From: Bacteroidales bacterium
GTDB taxonomy: Bacteria; Bacteroidota; Bacteroidia; Bacteroidales; Tenuifilaceae
Assembly: GCA_013141385.1 (NCBI GenBank)
Contig: JABFRB010000016.1
Coordinates: forward strand, 124,001-188,000
Reading direction: 5' to 3'
Length of the DNA: 64,000 bases
Shown in pieces: positions 1 through 9,209 of this stretch (the stretch's first letter is position 1; each line of letters begins with the position of its first letter). The notes beneath the pieces were generated by a model. It was given only the letters and a program-made list of their open reading frames with translations, did not search any database and was not told the origin of the DNA. The translations under genes were made by a program, and so were the position numbers.

Positions 1-1
1 C

Positions 2-181
2 AATCTACGAGGTTCAGGTATTGGCGGTTTATTAATGAAAGAAGTCGAAATAATTGCCCGAAAATTGCACCTTGAAGAGATTGAGTTAACCACTAAAATT
101 CATCGAGAACGAACTCAAGCATTTTATAGAAATTTGGGATATATACATACACATAATAAGTATGTAAAAAAACTTTCTTAA
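2..181 (+). CDS. GNAT-family N-acetyltransferase, C-terminal fragment
   Basis: The reading frame is open from the left edge of the window to a TAA, giving the last 59 residues of a protein. It begins with RGSGIGG, which fits the acetyl-CoA pyrophosphate-binding motif (R/Q-x-x-G-x-G/A) of GNAT acetyltransferases, and continues with the usual helix and an AFYRNLGY segment typical of the end of the fold. The substrate cannot be told. The start lies outside the window. Confidence 0.75.
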   Translation, partial: NLRGSGIGGLLMKEVEIIARKLHLEEIELTTKIHRERTQAFYRNLGYIHTHNKYVKKLS

Positions 182-379
182 TCAAATTAGGCACAATGGT
201 TCATATTGTTTTTTGAACGTCGATCTATTGTGTCCGTTATGTTTCAATTCAAAGTTTATCTAACAAATATCTTTTCATTTTTCAATTTACATTTTTCGTT
301 ATTATTTCTTAATCCTATGCTTAATAGCATGATTATCTTATTTATTGCTCGAAATGGAGTTCGCTTTAACATCATTTTA

Positions 380-387
380 TAACTTTG
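380..387 (+). promoter_or_regulatory. Bacteroidota -7 promoter box for mutA
   Basis: TAACTTTG matches the Bacteroidota housekeeping -7 consensus TAnnTTTG exactly. It lies 27 bases before the ATG at 415. A possible TTG start at 385 falls inside the box, which argues for the ATG at 415 as the real start. Confidence 0.6.
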
Positions 388-414
388 CCATCCGAAAATC
401 CTAAAAGAATAGTT

Positions 415-2298
415 ATGGCAGAAAAAAATAAAGGTTCTAAACTTTTCTCTGAGTTCCCGCCAATTTCAACTGAGCAGTGGGAGTCAGTGATTCGTGAAGA
501 TCTAAAAGGCGCCGACTACGACAAGAAATTGGTTTGGAAAACCATGGAGGGCATTAATGCTAAACCCTACTATCGCGCCGAAGACCTTAAGAATATTGAT
601 ACTACAAAAGTGCTACCAGGTGAATTCCCCTACATTCGTGGCAACAAAGAAAAGGGCAATAATTGGTTAGTTCGTCAGGATTTTGACGTTAACGGCGACA
701 ACCCCACTGAAACAAATCAAAAAGCACTTGATGTACTTACTAAAGGTGTCGATTCGATCGGTTTCAGACTTTGTAAAGGTTGCGAACCATGCTTTGATGG
801 CGTTAGCAAAATTCTTAACGGAATCGACTTTCAGAAAACTGAAGTTAACCTAATTGGAGGTGGTTCTTCACGTAAAGCTATACCGTTCTTTATCCAAAAG
901 ATTAAAGAAACCAAGGCCGACGCTAAAAAAGTAAAAGCATCAATTGATTATAGCCCATTATCATCATTAACACTCAACGGAAAATTCTGCTGTGATGCAG
1001 AAACCTCCTTCAATAGAATGAAGGAAGTAGTTGAAAGTGTTCGTGAATTCCCCGAATTCAAAGTGATTGGCGTAAACGCTTATATTTTCCATAATAGCGG
1101 CTCAACTTTGATTCAGGAACTAGCATTCGCTCTTGCGATGGCTAACGATTATCTTGTAGCACTCACCGAGCGTGGAATTACAGTAGATGAGGCAGCAAAT
1201 AGAATCAAGTTTAACTTTGCAGTAAGCGCCAACTATTTTATGGAAATTGCCAAATTCCGTGCAGCTCGTCTGTTATGGGCAAAAATAGTAGAGGCATACA
1301 ACCCTAAATCTATTGAATCCGCTCAAATGAGCATTCATGCTGAAACAAGCACATGGAACAAAACCGTTTATGATGCTTACGTTAACATGCTTCGCACCAC
1401 TACCGAAGGGATGTCTGCTGTAATTGCTGGTGTTGATTCATTGAATATTCTTCCCTTTGATACAACTTACCAGAACGCAACTGCTTTTTCAGAGCGTATT
1501 GCAAGAAACCAACAACTAGTTATTAAAGAAGAGTCTTACTTTGATAAAATCGCAGACCCAGGGGCAGGCAGCTATTATATCGAGAACTTAACCGACTCGA
1601 TTGCACAAGAGGCTTGGAAACTTTTCCTTCAAGTTGAAGCAATGGGTGGCTATCAGGCAGCATTTACTGAAGATTTTATTCAAAATCAGATTAAAGAGGT
1701 TGCACACAAACGCGATATGAACATCACTTCCCGTCGTGATACGGTTCTTGGAACGAACCAATACCCTAACTTCACTGAGGTTGCAGACACCAAAGCCGTT
1801 AAAGAAAGTTCTGTAAAACGCACTGTTGCCAGCAAAACTGCTGAGATGATTGCTGAACCACTTGTTCCATATCGTGGTGCTCAAGCCATTGAGGAACTTC
1901 GTTATAAAACTGATGCCAGTGGTAAACGCCCAAAAGTATTTATGTTAACTCTAGGAGGATTGGCAATGCGTCGTGCTCGTGCACAATTCAGCAGCAACTT
2001 CTTTGCCGTTGCTGGATTCGAGGTGATAGATAATATTGGCTTTAAAACTGTTGATGAGGGTATTAAAGCTGCTATTGATGCAAAATCAGATGTTGTAGTT
2101 ATTTGTAGCTCCGATGATGAGTATGTAACCTTTGCTCCTGAAGCATTTGAGAAACTTGGTAATAAAGTTATCTACGTTGTAGCTGGCGAGCCAGTTTGTA
2201 AACCAGAACTGGAAGCAAAAGGGATTAAGAACTTTATCAGCACAAAGTCTAACATTCTTGATACTCTGGTATATTATCAAAATCTACTTAAAATCTAA
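415..2298 (+). CDS. mutA: methylmalonyl-CoA mutase, small (beta) subunit
   Basis: This is the non-catalytic partner of MutB. Together they interconvert succinyl-CoA and (R)-methylmalonyl-CoA for propionate metabolism in the cytoplasm. The 627-residue protein aligns with the mutase barrel (FPYIRG near the start; shared F[15 protein letters not shown] segment) and ends in a cobalamin-binding-like Rossmann domain. As expected for a small subunit, that domain lacks the DxHxxG cobalamin-ligand motif, which is present in MutB. The ATG at 415 is chosen because an in-frame TTG at 385 overlaps the promoter box. mutB follows after a 439-bp GxxExxY cassette whose left repeat begins in the last base of the mutA stop codon. 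Identity is very likely. Confidence 0.93.
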   Translation: MAEKNKGSKLFSEFPPISTEQWESVIREDLKGADYDKKLVWKTMEGINAKPYYRAEDLKNIDTTKVLPGEFPYIRGNKEKGNNWLVRQDFDVNGDNPTETNQKALDVLTKGVDSIGFRLCKGCEPCFDGVSKILNGIDFQKTEVNLIGGGSSRKAIPFFIQKIKETKADAKKVKASIDYSPLSSLTLNGKFCCDAETSFNRMKEVVESVREFPEFKVIGVNAYIFHNSGSTLIQELAFALAMANDYLVALTERGITVDEAANRIKFNFAVSANYFMEIAKFRAARLLWAKIVEAYNPKSIESAQMSIHAETSTWNKTVYDAYVNMLRTTTEGMSAVIAGVDSLNILPFDTTYQNATAFSERIARNQQLVIKEESYFDKIADPGAGSYYIENLTDSIAQEAWKLFLQVEAMGGYQAAFTEDFIQNQIKEVAHKRDMNITSRRDTVLGTNQYPNFTEVADTKAVKESSVKRTVASKTAEMIAEPLVPYRGAQAIEELRYKTDASGKRPKVFMLTLGGLAMRRARAQFSSNFFAVAGFEVIDNIGFKTVDEGIKAAIDAKSDVVVICSSDDEYVTFAPEAFEKLGNKVIYVVAGEPVCKPELEAKGIKNFISTKSNILDTLVYYQNLLKI

Positions 2299-2736
2299 AC
2301 GCTAAGTCGCAAAGCCGCAAAGATGAAAACTCAAGAAGAATATGAAAAAATTGGTAAACTTATTCTTGATTGCGCATTCGAGGTGCATAAAGAGTTAGGA
2401 CCAGGCTTACTTGAGTCTGTATATGAGATTTGTTTACTTGAAGAATTAAGAAAAAAAGGATTAACCGTTAAAAATCAACTTAAACTCCCTGTTTACTATA
2501 AAGGAAAAGAATTAGACAAAGATTTTTATATAGATATTCTGGTGGAAGATTGCATTGTGATTGAACTTAAGTCTGTTGAAACTCTTTTGCCTGTACATGA
2601 AGTACAGTTGGTAACTTATATGAAATTGGCGAATATCAATCTAGGTTTTCTAATCAACTTTAATGTCTCTTTATTAAAATCAGGTATTAGAAGAAAAGTA
2701 AACAATTATTTCTTAGCGTCTTAGTGTCTTTGCGTT
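2298..2736. mobile_element. GxxExxY cassette bounded by 26-bp inverted repeats
   Basis: The left end (2298-2323) is three head-to-tail units of the form nCGCWAAG. The right end (2711-2736) is the same three-unit structure in inverse orientation, matching the left end at 20 of 26 positions. The only gene inside is the GxxExxY ORF. The left repeat overlaps the mutA stop and the GxxExxY start codon, and the right repeat supplies the last codons and stop of GxxExxY. Removing the segment would leave mutA and mutB 14 bp apart. I see no transposase, so mobility is an inference from the structure. Confidence 0.5.
2323..2724 (+). CDS. GxxExxY family protein
   Basis: A 133-residue protein of the GxxExxY family, seen in the segment GPGLLESVY at about residues 26-34 after an AFEVHKELG helix. 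The family is related to PD-(D/E)xK nucleases, and a plausible core is visible: [17 protein letters not shown] has the D-x(n)-E-x-K spacing. The biochemical role is unknown. It lies between mutA and mutB in the same orientation and would be co-transcribed with them, yet has no evident link to propionate metabolism. Its last codons (Leu-Ala-Ser-stop) are made by the right inverted repeat of the cassette, so gene and repeats appear to travel together. Confidence 0.88.
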   Translation: MKTQEEYEKIGKLILDCAFEVHKELGPGLLESVYEICLLEELRKKGLTVKNQLKLPVYYKGKELDKDFYIDILVEDCIVIELKSVETLLPVHEVQLVTYMKLANINLGFLINFNVSLLKSGIRRKVNNYFLAS

Positions 2737-2750
2737 TAAATCATAAAAAT

Positions 2751-4886
2751 ATGAGAAAAGATTTTTCAAAAATAAATATCAAGGAAGCGAAAAGCAGTAA
2801 TAAAAAACTCAGCACAGAGTCGAACTGGACAACACCTGAGTTGATAAACGTTAAGCCCGCATATTCTGCTGAAGACCTTGAGAACATGGAGCATCTGAAC
2901 TATGCTGCAGGTATTCCTCCTTTTCTACGTGGCCCTTATAGTACCATGTTCGTAATGAAGCCTTGGACCGTTCGTCAGTATGCTGGGTTCTCCACAGCCG
3001 AAGAATCAAACGCATTCTATCGTCGTAACCTTGCTGCTGGGCAAAAAGGGCTTTCTGTAGCATTCGACCTCGCAACCCATCGTGGTTACGATTCAGACCA
3101 CGAGCGTGTTGTGGGTGATGTTGGTAAGGCAGGTGTAGCAATCGATAGCGTTGAGGATATGAAAATCCTGTTTGCAGGAATTCCTCTCGATAAAATGTCG
3201 GTTTCAATGACCATGAATGGTGCCGTTCTTCCAATTCTAGCCTTCTATATCGTTGCTGCGCTTGAGCAGGGCGCAACAATGGAGCAATTAACTGGAACTA
3301 TTCAAAACGATATCCTAAAAGAATTCATGGTGCGTAATACCTATATATATCCACCCGAATTCTCGATGAAAATTATCGCTGACATATTCCAATTCACAGC
3401 TAAGAATATGCCTAAGTTCAACAGCATATCCATTTCTGGCTACCACATACAAGAAGCTGGTGCTACTGCTGATATCGAATTAGCTTATACACTAGCAGAC
3501 GGTCTAGAGTATTTAAGAACTGGCGTTAAATCAGGTCTTGATATCGATGCATTTGCTCCTAGGCTTTCATTTTTTTGGGGAGTTGGGATGAACCATTTTA
3601 TGGAGATTGCCAAAATGCGTGCAGCTCGCCTGCTTTGGGCAAAAATGGTGAAAGGGTTTAACCCCAAGAATCCAAAATCGATGGCCCTCCGTACACACTG
3701 CCAAACATCAGGTTGGAGTTTAACAGAGCAAGATCCTTTCAATAACGTAGCACGTACCTGTATTGAGGCAATGGCTGCAGCACTAGGTCACACTCAAAGT
3801 TTGCACACCAATGCACTTGATGAAGCAATTGCATTACCAACCGATTTCTCAGCTCGTATCGCACGTAACACGCAAATTTACATTCAAGAGGAGACTAACG
3901 TTTGCCGTTCGGTTGACCCTTGGGCAGGTTCTTACTATATTGAGTATCTAACCCATGAGATTGCCCACAAAGCTTGGAAACTGATTGAAGAGGTAGAAGA
4001 ACTCGGTGGAATGGCTAAAGCAATAGAGACAGGTATTCCAAAAATGCGTATTGAAGAGGCTTCCGCTCGTAAGCAAGCTAGGATCGACTCAAATAAGGAT
4101 ATCATCGTAGGATTAAATAGATTCCGTCTTGAAAAGGAAGATCCACTCGAAATTCTTGATGTTGATAATACAGCCGTTCGCCTCTCTCAGATTGAACGTT
4201 TGAAGAAAATTCGTGCCGAACGCAATGAGGCAGATGTCCAAGCCGCACTTGCTGCGATAACAAAAGCCGCTCAAACTGGCGAAGGGAACCTTTTAGCTCT
4301 TGCAGTTGATGCAGCAAAGAAACGTGCAACCCTTGGAGAAATATCCGATGCTTGCGAAAAGGTTGCAGGTCGTTATAAAGCAACAATTCGTTCCATTTCA
4401 GGAATATACTCATCAGAATCTATGGAAGACCAAACATTTAAAAATGCTCGTGCGCTTTGCGAAAAATTTGCGAAGTTAGAGGGTCGTCAGCCACGTATCA
4501 TGATTGCCAAAATGGGTCAGGATGGGCACGACCGTGGTGCAAAGGTTGTAGCCACCGGCTATGCCGATATCGGCTTTGATGTTGATATGGGTCCACTATT
4601 CCAAACCCCTGCCGAGGCAGCAAAGCAAGCCGTTGAGAACGATGTTCATATTCTAGGTGTATCAAGCCTTGCAGCAGGTCATAAAACCCTTGTTCCACAG
4701 GTAATGGAGGAACTAAAAAAACTTGGTCGCGATGATATTATGGTTATCGTTGGTGGGGTTATCCCGGCACAGGATTACCAGTATTTATACGATCAGGGCG
4801 TTGTAGGTATCTTTGGACCTGGTACACCCGTATCCGATGCAGCAGGTAAGATTTTAGAAATTTTGCTTGATAGACATAATGATTAG
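2751..4886 (+). CDS. mutB: methylmalonyl-CoA mutase, large (alpha) catalytic subunit
   Basis: The catalytic subunit (711 residues) of the adenosylcobalamin-dependent mutase. The N-terminal barrel carries the family segments [13 protein letters not shown] and [10 protein letters not shown]. The C-terminal cobalamin domain has the D-G-H-D-R-G motif with the cobalt-ligand histidine at about residue 593, followed by GVSSLAAGH and VGGVIP. The ATG at 2751 is preferred. An in-frame GTG at 2724 would overlap the GxxExxY stop and translate the cassette repeat. A rho-independent terminator follows at 4945. A short sequence resembling its 3' end recurs near 5795. Confidence 0.96.
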   Translation: MRKDFSKINIKEAKSSNKKLSTESNWTTPELINVKPAYSAEDLENMEHLNYAAGIPPFLRGPYSTMFVMKPWTVRQYAGFSTAEESNAFYRRNLAAGQKGLSVAFDLATHRGYDSDHERVVGDVGKAGVAIDSVEDMKILFAGIPLDKMSVSMTMNGAVLPILAFYIVAALEQGATMEQLTGTIQNDILKEFMVRNTYIYPPEFSMKIIADIFQFTAKNMPKFNSISISGYHIQEAGATADIELAYTLADGLEYLRTGVKSGLDIDAFAPRLSFFWGVGMNHFMEIAKMRAARLLWAKMVKGFNPKNPKSMALRTHCQTSGWSLTEQDPFNNVARTCIEAMAAALGHTQSLHTNALDEAIALPTDFSARIARNTQIYIQEETNVCRSVDPWAGSYYIEYLTHEIAHKAWKLIEEVEELGGMAKAIETGIPKMRIEEASARKQARIDSNKDIIVGLNRFRLEKEDPLEILDVDNTAVRLSQIERLKKIRAERNEADVQAALAAITKAAQTGEGNLLALAVDAAKKRATLGEISDACEKVAGRYKATIRSISGIYSSESMEDQTFKNARALCEKFAKLEGRQPRIMIAKMGQDGHDRGAKVVATGYADIGFDVDMGPLFQTPAEAAKQAVENDVHILGVSSLAAGHKTLVPQVMEELKKLGRDDIMVIVGGVIPAQDYQYLYDQGVVGIFGPGTPVSDAAGKILEILLDRHND

Positions 4887-4944
4887 ATTTTCCCCTTTAT
4901 ATCCCTAACCTAGGGTGTAGAGTCCTGATATTTATCCTATTAAC

Positions 4945-4980
4945 AAGGGTGTCCAAAATCAAGGACACCCTTATAATTTT
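4945..4980 (+). terminator. terminator of the mutA-mutB operon
   Basis: A perfect 10-bp stem (AAGGGTGTCC at 4945-4954, complement at 4963-4972) with an 8-base loop, followed by a T-rich stretch. It sits 58 bp after mutB and 32 bp from the end of the convergent lipoprotein gene, so it may serve both. Confidence 0.8.
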
Positions 4981-5012
4981 TAATACAAATTACTTCTTAT
5001 AAAACTGTTACA

Positions 5013-5618
5013 TTATTCAAATGTTACTGGTATATAAATAGTCATTTCTAACTGTGCATTCCCAGTATTATCATTACCCCTACCATCAACCTTTACCCAT
5101 AATTCGGGTGCTACAGTAGTTGTTGTAAAGTAAGTCCAACCCCAATATTGATCATATATATTACCATTAAAATATAAACTACTCACGGGGCTAATGGCCA
5201 AAACTCTTTGAGTGACAGGTATAATAAAATCGAATTCAGATTTTAAGCATGTATAGTTTGGAACAGGCTCATTAACTCTATAAACAATGTGCAGCATTAC
5301 GCCAAATCCATCGTTTACGATTCTAATGTTGCTGGCCTCAACATAAAATTTAGTGTACCTACCTGGTCTGGAATATATATCCGCATCTCCTCCGCTAAAC
5401 CAAGGTACTTGATTGATTTCAAGAAGCCCCATAATAGCACCGCTAGTTTTTAATTGTCCTTTCGGATCTGCGGGAGTAAACTTATAACTAGACGATTCAA
5501 TTTTTTGTTGATTATTGCTAACCTGATCGTTGTTTTCTTGAATATCTTTTGAGCAACTACCTATCAATAAAAGTACTGACAGTAATGCCATTGCTTTAAT
5601 AATAATTAATCGTTTCAT
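5013..5618 (-). CDS. lipoprotein of unknown function
   Basis: I do not recognise this 201-residue protein. The start at 5618 gives a good lipoprotein signal: MKRLIII, a hydrophobic stretch and the lipobox LLIGSC, so it is probably anchored to the outer membrane. An upstream in-frame ATG at 5651 would add 11 residues ahead of the signal and is less likely. The mature part starts with a polar Gln/Asn/Ser linker and then reads as beta-rich, with many aromatic residues and alternating hydrophobic strands. It stands alone, convergent to mutB, and lies between the true mutB 3' end and a second, degenerate mutB-like tail. Confidence 0.75.
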   Translation of the reverse strand: MKRLIIIKAMALLSVLLLIGSCSKDIQENNDQVSNNQQKIESSSYKFTPADPKGQLKTSGAIMGLLEINQVPWFSGGDADIYSRPGRYTKFYVEASNIRIVNDGFGVMLHIVYRVNEPVPNYTCLKSEFDFIIPVTQRVLAISPVSSLYFNGNIYDQYWGWTYFTTTTVAPELWVKVDGRGNDNTGNAQLEMTIYIPVTFE

Positions 5619-5794
5619 AAGAATAAAATTTTTAATATAATGCCTACTCATAAGGTTTTTCGGCTTCGACCATAATAATATTATATAAGAAGTAATTTTT
5701 AATAAAGGTAAACAGCTTATTATTACATGTCAAGGAAAACACCTTTTTTATTATTAGTAAAAAATATTATCTGCGTATTTGTGGTAAAATCTCT

Positions 5795-5836
5795 GGTAAG
5801 ATTGTGAAAATTTTGTTGAATCGGCATAATAATTAT
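5795..5836 (+). pseudogene. remnant resembling the 3' end of mutB
   Basis: These 42 bases align without gaps to the last 42 bases of mutB (4845-4886), with 32 identities. In the same frame the two encode GKIVKILLNRHNNY and [13 protein letters not shown]. Several differences are synonymous (CTT/TTG for Leu, AGA/CGG for Arg), which suggests descent from a functional mutB-like gene. Nothing upstream of 5795 resembles mutB. No frame here is long enough to be a gene. Confidence 0.5.
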
Positions 5837-5866
5837 TTAGACCTTTTAGAACATAGAATGATTCAA

Positions 5867-5905
5867 AAACCCTCTTTAAACTAGTTGTTTAGAGAGGGTT
5901 TGTTG
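5867..5905 (+). terminator. isolated strong terminator hairpin
   Basis: Bases 5867-5881 and 5887-5901 form a 15-bp stem with one G-U pair and a 5-base loop, followed by TGTTGTTTTA. No intact plus-strand gene lies between mutB and this hairpin, so it appears to have belonged to the lost gene whose tail is at 5795. The rest of the 5619-6024 gap is AT-rich with nothing else recognisable, apart from a weak TACCTTTA -7-like box at 5987-5994 in front of the next gene. Confidence 0.65.
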
Positions 5906-6024
5906 TTTTATGCAAATTATTTGTAGTAGTGCTTGGCCCAGAGTCCCTTTAGTAGAAATTAAATAACTTTAAGGTTTTATTAGTTTTACCTTTACGAGAC
6001 AAGAATCAACCCTTTTCAGGAAAT

Positions 6025-7146
6025 ATGAGGATTAGAAAAACTATTATCGCATTTACAATACTACTCATAAGCAATCAACAGGGTATTTCACAAAATCTTC
6101 TTAGTAAAAAACAACTATACATCGAAGGTTTATACCATTATGGCTTTGTAGCTCCTCATCATGACTATATGGCCTATTTTATAAATGAACATGTACAAGG
6201 GTTTCAAATCAATCTGGGAATATCAACAATAGGGAATAAGTATTGGAATAAATACTACAACTACCCAAGGATAGGAATCGGATACTACCACTCGGGGCTT
6301 GGGAACAGATATATATATGGTCTTTTAAATGCAGGTTATTTATATGTTGATAGATCATTCTTCAATCTGAGTAACAGATTCAATCTTGGGAATAGAATAT
6401 CGTTTGGGTTAGGTCATATCTCTAAGAGATTTGATTTGTATTCTAATAATTACAATACAGTAATAGGATCAAAATTAAACGTGTTTATCCAATACAACAT
6501 AGAAGGGGCTGTGAAGATTACTCCTCTTGTCCAAATGAAAATGGGATTAAGCTTAATCCATTCCTCAAATGGTAGTATACATGAACCGAACATAGGGTTT
6601 AACGTGGTTACTTCGTCAATCGGGCTGCAATATTCTTTAACAAATCAGGTATACAACATTAAAAAGGAAAGCCCAATAAGTCTGGACTCTTCTAAAATTC
6701 AATTTATTGCCAGTGTTGCGTTCGGCTGGAAAAGTATTTCGCGATTTCATTCGTATGAATATCCTGTATATGCCATATCGTGCGAGTATTCAAAGAAAAT
6801 TTCAAGCACTGGTTGGCTGGGTTTAGCAATTACAGGTTACCTCGATCGTTCTATAAAAAAAGAGTTTGAAATCCAATTAGTGCCTGATTCAACTTTTAAA
6901 TCATCTGATTACTATAGCATTGCTCTTAACCCATCGTACGAAATGAAAATGGGTCGATTATCTTTCCTCTTTCAACCAGGAGTATATTTAAAGCATAGTG
7001 TGAAAGAGTATGGATTAATTACCAACCGAATAGGTTTACGATATAATTTTCGGAACAACATTGCGGTAGGCATTGCTATTAAAACTCATTGGCTAGCCAA
7101 GGCCGATATTGTTGAATGGAGTATTGGATATCGATGGAAGAAGTAA
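6025..7146 (+). CDS. acyloxyacyl hydrolase, PagL-like outer-membrane lipid A deacylase
   Basis: A 373-residue outer-membrane protein with a signal peptide (about residues 1-22, ending GISQ) and alternating beta-strand sequence throughout. Residues 179-193 read HSSNGSIHEPNIGFN. This fits the acyloxyacyl hydrolase/PagL signature H-x-S-N-x(5)-P-N-x-G-x-N, in which the His and Ser are catalytic, so H179 and S181 are the likely catalytic pair. PagL enzymes remove an ester-linked acyl chain from lipid A in the outer membrane. The protein is about twice the length of classical PagL; the extra C-terminal half also looks like barrel strands. The next gene starts 9 bp downstream and is probably co-transcribed. 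Confidence 0.7.
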   Translation: MRIRKTIIAFTILLISNQQGISQNLLSKKQLYIEGLYHYGFVAPHHDYMAYFINEHVQGFQINLGISTIGNKYWNKYYNYPRIGIGYYHSGLGNRYIYGLLNAGYLYVDRSFFNLSNRFNLGNRISFGLGHISKRFDLYSNNYNTVIGSKLNVFIQYNIEGAVKITPLVQMKMGLSLIHSSNGSIHEPNIGFNVVTSSIGLQYSLTNQVYNIKKESPISLDSSKIQFIASVAFGWKSISRFHSYEYPVYAISCEYSKKISSTGWLGLAITGYLDRSIKKEFEIQLVPDSTFKSSDYYSIALNPSYEMKMGRLSFLFQPGVYLKHSVKEYGLITNRIGLRYNFRNNIAVGIAIKTHWLAKADIVEWSIGYRWKK

Positions 7147-7155
7147 TTTTGCAGT

Positions 7156-7902
7156 ATGAAGAGAATCTCTTTATATAAATTGTTCCTTATTGTATGCACT
7201 TCGATTGTCTACTCATCGTGTAAGGATGGTTTATTTAACGCTGGAGATGTTGTAACAAGAGAGATACAACTTAGTAGCACAATCTCCTGTATAGAGGTGA
7301 ATACGATGCTAGAGATTACTTTAGTTCAGGACACCATCAATAAAGCGTTGGTTACCTGTGGTGAGAATCTTCAATCCGATATTGATATTTTTGTAAAAGA
7401 CAACATCCTATATCTGAACAACTCAATAAAATACAACTGGTCACGCAGCTATGAAAAGGTGAAATTAGAGCTTCATCTTATAAGTATACCTCGTCTAGAT
7501 GTTAGGAAGCCATCATATATAACCTCAAGAGATACTATCAAAACACATGAATTTTTCCTAGTCGATTGGGGAAAATTTACAGAACTAGATGTAACCCTCG
7601 ATGTTGATAATTGCGCAATAGATGTTTCTGTAGAAGGTTTTGGTCATTATACAGTTAAGGGTAAATCAACTACGGCAAATTTTCATTGTAAAGGCTCAGC
7701 ATTTTTTTACGCAGAAAAACTTCAAGTGCAAAACTGTACAGTTCTTCAAAATAGTATTGGTGATACTTATGTTAATGTATTGAATAAACTTACAGTAACC
7801 ATCCAAAACTCAGGAAAGGTTTACTACTATGGCAACCCATCTTCTATAATATTGAATAATAATTTCCCTAATGATAAACTAATTCATCTGCCAAATGATT
7901 AG
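7156..7902 (+). CDS. GIN-domain (DUF2807) lipoprotein
   Basis: A 248-residue protein with a lipoprotein signal (lipobox VYSSC at about residues 18-22). The mature part fits the head GIN domain (DUF2807) of Bacteroidota: an N-terminal strand region where a protein sees itself as EVNTMLEITLVQD, then repeating short strands rich in Val, Asp and Ser, each turn ending in a Gly or Asn, as in a beta-helix. These proteins are annotated as putative autotransporter adhesins, but the function is not established. It lies 9 bp after the PagL-like gene. Confidence 0.75.
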   Translation: MKRISLYKLFLIVCTSIVYSSCKDGLFNAGDVVTREIQLSSTISCIEVNTMLEITLVQDTINKALVTCGENLQSDIDIFVKDNILYLNNSIKYNWSRSYEKVKLELHLISIPRLDVRKPSYITSRDTIKTHEFFLVDWGKFTELDVTLDVDNCAIDVSVEGFGHYTVKGKSTTANFHCKGSAFFYAEKLQVQNCTVLQNSIGDTYVNVLNKLTVTIQNSGKVYYYGNPSSIILNNNFPNDKLIHLPND

Positions 7903-8106
7903 TTTCTAAAGCAATAGAATCTATTCAAATTCAAAAAGGTTCTACTGAGAAGGGTTGAACACTTGTATTTTTCAAATGAAATTGTGAAATTAGCCAACAA
8001 ATTGAAAATCTTAAAGCCTCTATGTTTTTAAGACTTTTTAAAGAAATATTAAACATTTTACTGCATCGTTTATTCAAAAAAAGGAGTCTTTAAATAAAAA
8101 CAGATT

Positions 8107-8661
8107 ATGGAAATACAAAAAACTTCTACAGCAGGACAAGTAATGGGTATCATCGGAATAGTGCTTGGTATTATTTCACTAATCGTAGCATTTATACCCT
8201 GCATTGGCGTAGTAGCATTTATACCAGCAACGCTTGCCCTTATATTTAGTATCATTTCTATTATTCAAGCCTCACAAGGTTATGGTTCAAAAGGACTTGG
8301 CATTGGTGCTCTAGTAATATCGGTGGTTGCAATTCTTGTTGCTGCTATTTGGTTAATAATTTTAAGTAATGGCGCAGCTATTATTACTGATAAGATCATT
8401 AATCACTCCGATAAAATTGAAAAATTTGGAAGAGATTTAGAAAAATCCGTTAACGAAGAAATTGAAAAAAATGTAGATATGAATTCCGTTTCGGATAGCC
8501 TTGAGAGGGCACTTAAAAACCTCGAAAGTGAAATGGATAAGGTAGAAGGAACAGTAAACGAAAAAACTATTCATGATGCAGCATCTGCGGCAGCCAAAGC
8601 AATAAAAAAGGCAACTGAAGGAATTAAAATAGAGACTGATTCTACTAAAACAAATAATTAA
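8107..8661 (+). CDS. small membrane protein, DUF4190-like, with a helical tail
   Basis: A 184-residue protein with two hydrophobic blocks in the first 90 residues, arranged as in DUF4190-type proteins: a Gly/Ile-rich helix pair GIIGIVLGIISLIVAFIP, a QASQGYGSKGLGIG loop, then a third helix. The C-terminal half is a charged, heptad-like helix (about 100-175), probably a coiled coil. It likely sits in the inner membrane. Role unknown. It is monocistronic, with its own terminator. Confidence 0.7.
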   Translation: MEIQKTSTAGQVMGIIGIVLGIISLIVAFIPCIGVVAFIPATLALIFSIISIIQASQGYGSKGLGIGALVISVVAILVAAIWLIILSNGAAIITDKIINHSDKIEKFGRDLEKSVNEEIEKNVDMNSVSDSLERALKNLESEMDKVEGTVNEKTIHDAASAAAKAIKKATEGIKIETDSTKTNN

Positions 8662-8675
8662 TGTATAAACATAAT

Positions 8676-8719
8676 GAAAGGTCAGAACAGATAATAATTT
8701 GTTCTGACCTTTCGTTTTT
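8676..8719 (+). terminator. terminator of the DUF4190-like gene
   Basis: A perfect 14-bp stem (8676-8689 with 8700-8713) with a 10-base loop, followed by GTTTTTATTC. Confidence 0.85.
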
Positions 8720-8801
8720 ATTCTTTTTGGTTGTAGCTTTTTCTGTTTAAATAAGTATTATAAAGATATCGATTGACTGTAAGTACAATTCCTATATATT
8801 G

Positions 8802-9209
8802 ATGAATAATAGATGCTATCATATAATAAATATCTGCTTTGTTAGTATTATACTAGGCATTCTATTCTACTCTCTTATATTTTGTGGCAATAATCATCCA
8901 ATCCCTGCATTACTCACAAAATTGACAGGCATAATCCCACCAAGTAAGGGATTATCGGCAAGTTTTTCGGAACTTGTTAGGGGTAATTTCGAAAGGGCTT
9001 TAGTCCTTAATCCCTATAGTATAAGAATCTTTTCTTTTTTTATAATCCAACTATTTACAAGAGCATTTGTTTCACTTGCAGTTGCCGGTAATTGGATGAA
9101 AACATCCAGAATTATTTTAATCGATGCTTTTTACTCTACAACACTTTTTGTTTTCTGCTTTGCCCCACTTATATCTTACACATTAAGCCTATTCGCCAAG
9201 CTCCTTTAG
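8802..9209 (+). CDS. DUF2752-like membrane protein lacking the cysteine motif
   Basis: A 135-residue protein with three predicted membrane segments (about 8-25, 70-92, 102-130). Its layout resembles DUF2752: a short N-terminal helix, a conserved loop, then ELVRGNFERALVLNPYS, which corresponds to the family's L-x-G-(D/N)-x-x-x-A-x-x-x-N-P segment. The family's usual CPxCGxTR loop is absent; the same place reads IIPPSKGLSASF. It may therefore be a divergent or inactive member. The ATG at 8802 is chosen over a TTG one codon upstream. The 3' end overlaps the convergent hydrolase gene by 21 bp. Confidence 0.55.
   Translation: MNNRCYHIINICFVSIILGILFYSLIFCGNNHPIPALLTKLTGIIPPSKGLSASFSELVRGNFERALVLNPYSIRIFSFFIIQLFTRAFVSLAVAGNWMKTSRIILIDAFYSTTLFVFCFAPLISYTLSLFAKLL

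Noticed and set aside
385-414. Upstream TTG start for mutA
   Set aside because: It overlaps an exact TAnnTTTG promoter box; the ATG at 415 fits the family start.
2724-2750. GTG start for mutB nine codons upstream
   Set aside because: It would translate the cassette's inverted repeat; the ATG at 2751 matches the family.
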